From Myrica gale (lineage: Eukaryota; Streptophyta; Magnoliopsida; Fagales; Myricaceae), in the NCBI GenBank assembly GCA_963930655.1, contig OZ005608.1, positions 11,036,001 to 11,100,000 of the forward strand: 64,000 nt of DNA, read 5' to 3'. This document shows positions 55,863 through 64,000 of this stretch, piece by piece (within the stretch, counting starts at the first letter, position 1; each line of letters opens with the position of its first letter). The position numbers and the translations under genes are program-made. Under the pieces are notes generated by a model. The model saw only the letters and a list, made by a program, of their open reading frames with translations. It searched no databases and was not told where the DNA came from.

Positions 55863-56890
55863 TGTTAGCCCAAGGTTGCTGCTCCTTGAGCTTTCTAACA
55901 TGATTTTGATGATAACAAATGACAAAATAGCTTTGTAGTATTTTTAGGATACGTGGTTGTCAATCCACTATTTAAATGAGAGTACTCAATCGTATTTAAC
56001 CTCTCTCAAGTTCTTTTTGCCATATATTTGATTTAAACACTATGACATGCACTTAAATTATTGAATTTTTCGTTGTAGGAGTTTTAGTGTTGAAATGGAA
56101 AGGATTGCATATCAAAAAATACTGAAAATCTTCTTCTGCCAAGATGATGTCGACACATTGTATTGCTGCCAGAATGTCATTTTGATGGTGTCGATACATG
56201 TGAAGCACAATGTTGACACATGCCACAGGCACCCGTGAGTCAGTTCCAAACTTGAAGATGGTGTCGGCACATAGGTATATATGTATCGACACATGTTGCA
56301 GGAACACTGTTTTTAAAACGATGACTCAGCACATATTTTAAGGTGTTGTGCACTTAGGATACCTCTCCAACATTCCAAAAAGGCCCTTGGGACCCCAAAG
56401 ATCGAAGACTTATAAAGACAACATTATGGAGAGAGAAAATGCATCTTTTGCATCTATTGCATCATTAATCTTGACCTAGCCTCCAAAAGAGAGAAAAGCG
56501 CAAAAGCACAAAGCTACACGTTTCCCAAGGAATCTGCAAAAGTCTTGCTTCCATCACTATCAAATATTGTCTTCTAGCCATTTATTGAGCATTGTATTTG
56601 CTGATCTAACTTTTAGAGCATTGTTTATCATTTCTATCTTTAAACCTTTGAAAAACTTATAAGTGTGGGATACACTTGGGCCCGTGATGATAGAAGAAAT
56701 CTCATAGGTTTTGAGATTTGTTGTACAAGTTGAAGAGTGAGCTTGGGAAAACTCTTGTAACGGTTACTTAGTACCTGCAAGCTAAGTTGTGAACACAATT
56801 GGATTATAGTGGATAAGCCCAAGGAAGCCAATAGCCTTGGGGATGGACTTAGGCAAGTATTGGTGGAACCACCTAAAAATCGCAGTGTGC
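55863..56890 (+). mobile_element. Copia-type LTR, plus orientation, 3'-truncated
   Basis: It starts TGTTAGCCCAAGGTTGCTGC, the reverse complement of the solo LTR end, then TTTTGATGATAACAAATGAC. It carries degenerate GTGTCGACAC sites (56148-56300) and a TTATAAAGAC box near 56410. Its R-U5-like part (AACACAATTGGATTATAGTG, then GTGGAACCACCTAAAAATCG) is the sense form of the conserved words in the other LTRs. It stops where copia pol sequence begins. Confidence 0.6.
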
Positions 56891-56891
56891 T

Positions 56892-57790
56892 CATGATAGA
56901 TGGGGTTGGTTGCAATATGAATGACAATTGTGTTATCAGCATAGAGAGTCGTAGGTGGAAATTGGGGAAAGCACAACTCTGCAAGCAACCTTGAAGCCAA
57001 ACAATCTCAAAACAAGTAGAAGACATTTCACTATATTAATATTCGGTAGAGGATTTAGACACTCAGTCTTGCTTCTTACTCCACCAAGATACGAGTGCAG
57101 TACCAAGAAACATGCACCATCCAGTTACCGAGCATTGAGTGTCAGGGCAACCAGCCAATTAGCATCACCAAAAGCGACTAAATCAAGGGAGGAACCAACC
57201 GACAAGAATAGACCCCTATTTGCAGTCCCCAAAAGGAACCGAATAATGCGAAGGACAACAACCAAGTGAAGATGGCTCAGGGATATCATAAATTGACAAA
57301 CTTATTGGACATCAAAGAATATATATGGCCAAGTAATTATAAGATAATTTAAACTCACAACTAGTTGTCTATAGAGTGTGGGATATGGTAGAAGGTCACC
57401 TTTGTCCTTCTGAAACTTTGCATTCACTTCCATCGGAGTACTACTGATGTAGATTCTTGAAGGTCAGATAAGGAAATAAGCTTCATTGTGTATTTGTGCC
57501 AATGCAAGTATATTCTAGTAGGTTCGAAATGAACTTACAGCCCCAAGAAATATGTGAGAGAGCCTCGTCCTTCAAATGAAATGAGTTTAAAGATGTCAAA
57601 TTTGAGAAATCAAGGCAGAATCTATGCCAATGATAGCGATGTCATCAACATAAACAAGCAGAAGAACCATACTTGTGGATGTCTTTCGAAGAAACAAAGA
57701 GGAGTCATACTTGCTTTGGACAAAAGAAAAGAGTAATAGACTGGATTTGAATTTCAAAAACCATGTTCAGGGAGCCTGTTTCAATCCATA
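56892..57790 (-). pseudogene. Copia RT-RNase H fragment
   Basis: On the minus strand, upstream to downstream: KYGLKQAP near 57780, the RT catalytic LLLVYVDDIAIIG (YVDD codons at 57641-57652), LTYFLGL with HKYTMKLISLSDLQ, FGDANWL, and the RNase H block LYADNTIVIHIATNPIYHEH near 56890-56950. Order and spacing are right for Ty1/copia pol, but the blocks fall in different frames with stops, so it is dead. Confidence 0.75.
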
Positions 57791-57819
57791 TTTTATTTTT
57801 CAAAGTTGAGATTGAAATT

Positions 57820-57960
57820 GTTTAAGCAAAGTTTGAAATTTATGCAAGTGTGATTCATATCATTGTCTAAAGTGAAATAAAGAGTTATAAGATTTGTACC
57901 CTACTTATGAGTTGATCATTGAGAATTCAGATCTTTGTTTTGTGCTCATTTAAAACGGAC
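57820..57960 (-). repeat. Short LTR remnant
   Basis: AGTGAAATAAAGAGTTATAA with neighbouring TGCAAGTGTGATTCATATC matches the segment at 63885-63960 near the right edge of the window, so it is a piece of the same LTR family. Confidence 0.5.
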
Positions 57961-58280
57961 TTTACTTATCCAACTCATTGATTGTGACTTGGTTTTTTTA
58001 CAGACTTTATAAAGAAAAATGGACCTTAATGAAGAGCTCTCTCTCTCTCTCTTTGAAGGTAACTAAGTGATCATTAAAACATTTCTTCTTCTACGACAAT
58101 ATGATTTTTTCTGGTAGTTATTAGTTTGGCTGTGATTGTTAGCTAGTATTCCCAATGGGTTTATCCCATAGTTTCAGAGTTAAGGCTAAAAAATTTCAAG
58201 TCTCTGTTGGTAGTAGTGGTGCTATCAAACTATCGAAATGAAGTCGTAAGTCTTTAAGTTAGATTTCCTTCGGGAGATAT

Positions 58281-61200
58281 TGTCACATCCCTTGTTCTTG
58301 TATTAGTCTCTAAGCTTTCTTGGTAGTAACAGAGGTACATGTATGGCAAGATTATGACACATTCTTATCCTATGGGTCTCAAGACTGTAGTAAAGTCCTT
58401 GAGATGTTTAAAGACTACTAGATAATATAGAAAAACCAGCGGAAGACTTATTAAATAAATACTCAGAAATAAGTAGGAGAAAATGGAAGTCAAGAGAGAC
58501 ATTGACACACAAGCCAGTCATAAGTCAAATAACACCACAATACTCAGGAACAACTTAAAAACGAAAAAACAACAAACCAAGTTGCTTGTTTTAGGGATTA
58601 GAGGTTACAGCTCCTACGCTAACATAAGTAAGCCTACAAATAAATCTTTAATCCTATTATTCAGAAATATATACAAACACACCAAACAAATAAAAGAAAA
58701 CACAAAACAACAGCATTATTTAGGAGGAGTCCTCGTCTGAGGAACCAGTGATTTCTATCCAATCGATGTGGCTGTGGTTCACCCCCACGGGGAAGTTCTC
58801 CCGGGGAAACTCCGGCGGTAGGTCTTTCGGGATCAGGTAGGGCTGGGAGTCAACTATCACCTCGAGGTCTCGGTAACCAGGGCTCGGATGTGGATGAACA
58901 GGACATGGATGAAAAGTTCATTTGTAACAAAAGAATCAAATATTGACATAATTTGTCTTATAAAAGTGGACAAACAAAAGGGTGAGTCTTAAGGACTCAG
59001 TAAGGGGGGATGGGGGCATGTGAAAACAACCATACAAGCTATATATATATGTTCAATAAGCAATTCGTAAGTAAACGAGAGTACTAGTGAATGATATGAA
59101 GTATGCAGCACGCAATCATGTAGTATATAATATATAGCATATAGAATGCAGTATGCAATGCAATGCTCTTGTCCATTTCTTTACTACATCTTTCCTTTAC
59201 AAATCCGCTGTTTCACCCCGTTGGTAAGGTTGTGCATCCAATCTCCCCTGCACTCTAGGACAGTTATAGACATCCGTTGTCCTAGGACACAAGTAAAGGC
59301 CCATTCTGCCTTCTACTTCGGGCCATCCTATCTGGTAGTGATGGTTGCACTCCCTAGTGATCGGTATCGTCACCCCATGTAAACTTTTTCATAGGTGTCA
59401 TATCCTTTTTCTCGTTAGTGCCAAATGCCATGTAGATGTAAATGCGTAAATGCAAATGCACTACCATACCGTTTAAATAAACTGATATGCTTATCAATAA
59501 TCAAGCAATTAAACATAAGCATTCCCATTAGTCAAACATAAGTCAAAAGTCCAAGTTCACTAATTCAAGTCCAATGAAGACTTGGACATGGGCTTGCTGG
59601 CAAGCTCATTCTGAAATGAGGTCAGTGGCTGTAGAGAGCAACTTGGGCCGGTTCAAAGAAAGAAAAGAGGCCCACGTTTATGGCCTTTTAAATACAACCT
59701 ATTTGGGTCCAAAAAGGGGTCAAACTTTGGGCTTCACTTTCAAAACCCAAAGCTTAACCAAAACAGAAGAATTCAAGCCCATAAAGACAATACAATGGTC
59801 AGAAAATAAGCCCAATTCGAATAGATATTAAACAGACCCGTTTTTAAGGCAAAACTCAGTTTTTGAATATAACTTCAAAAATTCATAATTAATTTATCTT
59901 AGTTCCAAATGACATGAAATTTTAACTGGAGACTCCTAATAGTGTCTAGTTTAATAACTCAAATATCAATCAGTGGTCATTTACTATATAAGAAAAATCA
60001 TTAAGTACACTATTATAAAAAATTAAGCTAAACTAGGCTAGGTTTAACCTAATTAATAAAATATTTTTATTTCTACGTAAATCATTGCATGAAACCTATC
60101 CTATATGCTGTAGTACCTCTTAAACACCTAGAAAACGTGCCATGCAAAATAATTACACAAAACATTACCTTAAAAATCATCAAAGGGACAAAATGACCTA
60201 ATCTTCACAATTCCTTCTAATCTTCACAAATCTCTAGCATCTAACCAACCTAATCCTTTCTCTAGCACATGAACATCCTAATGGAAAGTTTCAGATCATT
60301 ATATGACATGTTACTAACCTAAAACATTAAAATGCTAATAACATGACTAACATGCAAACTAACCCCTTTCCTGAATTGATCTGTTTAAGTCTTGATAAGC
60401 TCGAAACCTACATGAAACTTGATGTTAGGTTCTAATACCGTCAAAACAACATCAAGGAATACAAATCTCAATAGAACTCCAAATTTTTACCAAAATTCTT
60501 CAAAAATCTCCTTCTAGGACAATTCGGCTAGGACCTTCTTCCTCCTCCTTTCTTCTAAACTTTCTCCAACTCCCTCTATCAGTCTCCCTCTCTCTATGAA
60601 CTGCCGAACAAGCTCAGTGAATAATTCTTCACGAGAGCTCTCTATTTATACCTCTCTTGACCATAGTTAACTCCTAGGGTTAAAGCTAACCATGATAGGG
60701 GTTAGAGAGACCAATCATCTTGCCTACCACTAGGTTAAGAGGTCTAAGCAAGGCTTGGAGCAACAATGGGGGGGAGAGGGGAGGTAGCAACACAAGGAGA
60801 GACACATGGAAGGTGGTTTTGTGACCAATATATGATAGGCAATGATTACACAAAAATTCTATGGCTTTGACAGGTTTTACAAGTCAAAGGAGGTGCTGAC
60901 ATGGGCTAGGTCGAGTGGACCAAAAGGAGGCCCAAAAACAAGTGATTTTCAAGTCCAATTACACTATATCATGCAATCCAAGCCCAAAACACTATTTAAA
61001 ATAAAAATTCTAGAAAATAAATCATATGATGCACAACATACTTAGGAAAGGTCCTATTGACAAAGAAAACATAGAAATAACACATGTAAAGCAAAAAGAT
61101 TGAAGGAAAAAATAGGGTTTCTTGAAGAAATTAGGGCTAAAACAAGCATTAGGGGAAAATAGTCTTTTCTAGCAATTAAAAATAATTTATAAACATTTTC

Positions 61201-61430
61201 AGGACACTGATATGAGTAAAATGATTAATAAAATGAAAGATCATAGAAATACAAGAATGCAGATATTTTTATCATAATTTTTGGATATGTAAAACTATTT
61301 TTAGAGATTTTTCCCTATTAAAAATTAGTAACATAATTAAATCCAAAAATATTAAAATAAATACTATTAATTATAACTAATGAGAAAAATTTGGATAATC
61401 AATAATATTTAGAGGGTCGGGGGTATTGTA
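58281..61430 (-). mobile_element. LTR-like element with TGTCACATCCC/GGGTATTGTA ends
   Basis: Terminal pattern as in 7728-11338 and 30210-31623. The flanking pentamers GATAT (58276-58280) and TATAT (61431-61435) agree at 4 of 5. It carries GAGTCTTAAGGACTCAGTAAG (about 58983-59003). A TATAAATAGAG box on the minus strand (near 60645) suggests minus orientation. No coding sequence. Probably a solo LTR of about 3.15 kb. Confidence 0.5.
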
Positions 61431-61435
61431 TATAT

Positions 61436-62840
61436 AGTGCAGTGTGGATGGTGAACTGGGCCGGAAAACTAATGGCAGCAGCTAGAGATCAAACTTTTTA
61501 TTCGAAATTTAATGAAATGTCTCATGCGTTCTTGGTTGAGAGGTGTAACAACAAGTCGGGCATATATGTTGTCATCACAGAATATGGCGAGGGTCGCCAG
61601 AAAGGGTAGTCATGGCTCCTGAAGGAAAAGAAAGGGCTGGGTGGATGACGCTAGCTGGGTTATTCCCGGAGGTGGTAACTCGTTGCACTCTCAAATTACA
61701 CAATATGTAACTCGTTGCACTTTCAAATTGTTTGTAAAACAATTTCACAAACAAATATATAAGATATATTAATTTCGAAAAATATTTTCACAAAAAGTAT
61801 ACTAGCTAGTGATTTCTTTTCAAGTCTAACTCTATACAGATATACTGAATATACAGTCTCACAAAAAGACTGGTGGATTCCTTGTTGAGCATTTACACAA
61901 GCCCATTTGTCATATACAAGACCCAACGTTTTATGCAATATTTAACCTAGAAAGATCATTACCAAATGACTCGGTTAAGGAACAAGTACACAACAAACAA
62001 ACTTGCATAAACCTCTCAAGTCTAAGGATACAAAAACTAAATTTGCTGAATACCTTCTCAACATCGGTGATCACTTACTGAAGGTATTCATATTTAATCT
62101 CTTTCAGTACATATACTCTTACAGTTCACCCACTCGTCTACTTAAGGCCATTAACTCAATGAAGGAGTCTATCATCCTATTTAATAGAGACACAACGAGT
62201 GTAGACCTATTTGTACATAAGTATGTACCTCGACCTAGAACAACTATCAAGTGAACAAGAAATCGAAAAGTCATACTCCCCGCTTTTTGATTCATTAATC
62301 ATCAGCGTGACTTTTCTACAATTTCACTTAGCAATATAACTGTGTAACATCTCATGTTACAATATTATACCCAATAAGAAATAAGTACATGTGACGATAA
62401 AAGAAATAATTATCTCATCATTATTCTAATAACTGGTTTTAAGGGCATATTTCCAACATCTCCAACTGGCACTCAAAACCATTTATCTAGGTATCTCATA
62501 CGCATACAGACTCTAAATGTGTCATAAGCATTTTTGAGTCAGCGATTTGGTGAAAACGGATCCGTAATGTACTAGGTTGACAACACATTAGCATCACAAC
62601 ATCACTCTGATTCACCTTATCAGGTATCTTCTTTCTAGGTTCTTTACCTTCAGTGCTGGAGTCAGTAATGATATTTTGCTTACAACTCTTGCAGTTCCAT
62701 ACACTTTTACCCAATGTATACACACAAGTTCAGAATTGATCGATTATCAATAACAACTGAACTTGTGCATCTATAGAGACTCCGCAAATTCTCAACGCTG
62801 AACACCAGAAAATAGTGTTTAGTATTTCTCAAGTATTTGA
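61436..62840. other. Non-coding, copia-like repeat words near its right side
   Basis: No gene. GGGCATATTTCCAACATCTC near 62443 and the following stretch resemble sequence common at copia element edges, but I could not define ends. Confidence 0.35.
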
Positions 62841-64000
62841 TGTGAGTCCTAGTTTCAGGATTAAGGTAACCCTAGAGGGGGGGTGAATTGGTTTTCTAAA
62901 CTTTTCGGTATTGACCCCCAAAGTTGTGTTTGCAAGTAAATACTACTTTAGCACAAGTATATAAAATGCAAAACTGTAAATAAGTGCTAAAGTAAGGAGA
63001 AGGGTAAGAGAAGCAAACACAGTATTTTAGGTGGTTCGACAAACCCGCCTATATCCACCCCTCAAGCTCCTTCATCGAGCCTTGAGGTTTTTCACTATTC
63101 TCCAATAGCTTTTACACACTAGCTTCCGTGTGCTAGTGAACCGTACAAGTGTTTTCCCGGGATTAACACTCAAACCTCCCATGTGGTTTTTCTGGCTCAC
63201 CACTCACAACCTCACCAAGTTTGAGATATACACTCTCAAAGCTTCTTCGTTAGTGAACAACCTCACTAAAGGAAACACCTTTATTGGATAGGTAGATGGA
63301 AAAACAAAAACTCTCTTGATAGAGTAGATATGAAAATAGAAGCTCTATCTTTTTATTCACACAAAGACAAGGATATGAAAGTGTCTTTTGTGTGAATGCT
63401 ATGAGAAAGATAGAATAAGAAGGTTTAGAATATTTCTCAAGTAGTAGAAATAATATGTGGTCGTTGGTTTTATCATTTTAGACGAAATGAAGGTGTATTT
63501 ATAGGCCACATATGAAAACTAGCCGTTTATAGCCGTTGGGAGTTTTTGCTAAAACGAGCCGGTGGACCGCTACATGAACCGGTGGACCGCTTCAAGTTAC
63601 CGTTACCCAACGGTCATATTGTCAGAAGCTTCAATGGCTCTTTTGTCAAAACCAACCGGTCGACCACTACATGAGGCGGTCGAAGTACCGGCAGACCTCC
63701 TCAACTTAAGCATGATCCGGTTCTTTTAAAAACAAGGTTTTTGACCACTTTTAAACACCCAATTTTGAAGACATACTTCTCATAAGTATATGAAGGTTTG
63801 GAGGTTTGATTGAGATGTTTTGAAACCTATAAAAACATTTTAATCTTTCAAACAAAAACTTAAAACGGTTTATGCATGCTTTGAAAGATATGCAAGCGTG
63901 ATTCAAATCCTTGTCAAATGTGAAATAAAGAGTTACAAGGATTATACCCTAAGGTCTTGAATCTTCACTTTAAGCTCCTTGCATCTTCTTGTTCTTTTTT
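62841..64000 (-). mobile_element. Copia-type LTR, cut by the window edge
   Basis: It starts TGTGAGTCCTAG like the LTRs at 49008 and 54461, then GGGGGGGTGAATTGGTTTTC, GGTGGTTCGACAAACCCGCC and GTGTGCTAGTGAACCG. The minus strand has a TATAAATACACC box near 63495. It contains paired CCGGTGGACC/CCGGTCGACC sites at 63559-63685. Confidence 0.65.

Noticed and set aside
1..64000. tRNA or rRNA genes
   Set aside because: No cloverleaf-like A/B-box pairs or rRNA words were noticed on reading. A covariance-model scan was not possible here.

Overview
This is nuclear DNA from a flowering plant. It has long AT-rich introns, GT-AG splicing, plant LTR retrotransposons, LINEs and MITEs, and one plant-specific gene. 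The protein families point to a eudicot, probably a woody or otherwise TE-rich one. The species cannot be fixed from the sequence.

The core is one plus-strand gene, 12989-51953, encoding a CMT2-type chromomethylase (CHH/CHG cytosine-5 DNA methyltransferase). I assembled 23 exons by hand. All introns are GT-AG, the reading frame carries across every junction, and the product is about 1,210 aa with no stop or frameshift. In order it has a long basic N-terminus with repeated LRRSPRL-like motifs, a BAH domain, methyltransferase motif I, an embedded chromodomain, and motifs IV (PPCQG), VI (ENV), VIII and X. Two 35-nt mini-exons (exons 2 and 4) look like duplicates of each other.

The gene spans about 39 kb for 3.6 kb of coding sequence because transposons have expanded its introns. 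Intron 3 (10.4 kb) holds a broken copia element and several LINE copies. Intron 7 holds an inverted-repeat element with an LTR-like insertion. Intron 8 (6.2 kb) holds three LINE fragments, MITE pieces and a copia fragment; one LINE has a perfect 14-bp target-site duplication. Intron 17 (5.1 kb) holds a 2.3-kb ORF1-only 'half-LINE' with an intact 619-codon ORF and a 17-bp duplication. Intron 22 holds a complete solo LTR with a 5-bp duplication and an internal array of paired GTGTCGACAC palindromes. A gene whose family methylates transposons is itself packed with them.

Upstream (1-12.9 kb): a 4.0-kb gag/protease-only Ty3/gypsy-like element with both LTRs sits in a U-box/ARM-repeat gene fragment. 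It is followed by MITEs, a stretch rich in GATCGAAC motifs, and a 3.6-kb LTR-like element. Downstream (52-64 kb): a Pack-MULE-like element carrying an aspartic-protease fragment, several LTRs of the same copia-type family as the intron-22 LTR, a decayed copia RT/RNase H region and a 3.15-kb LTR-like element. No tRNA, rRNA or CRISPR was seen.
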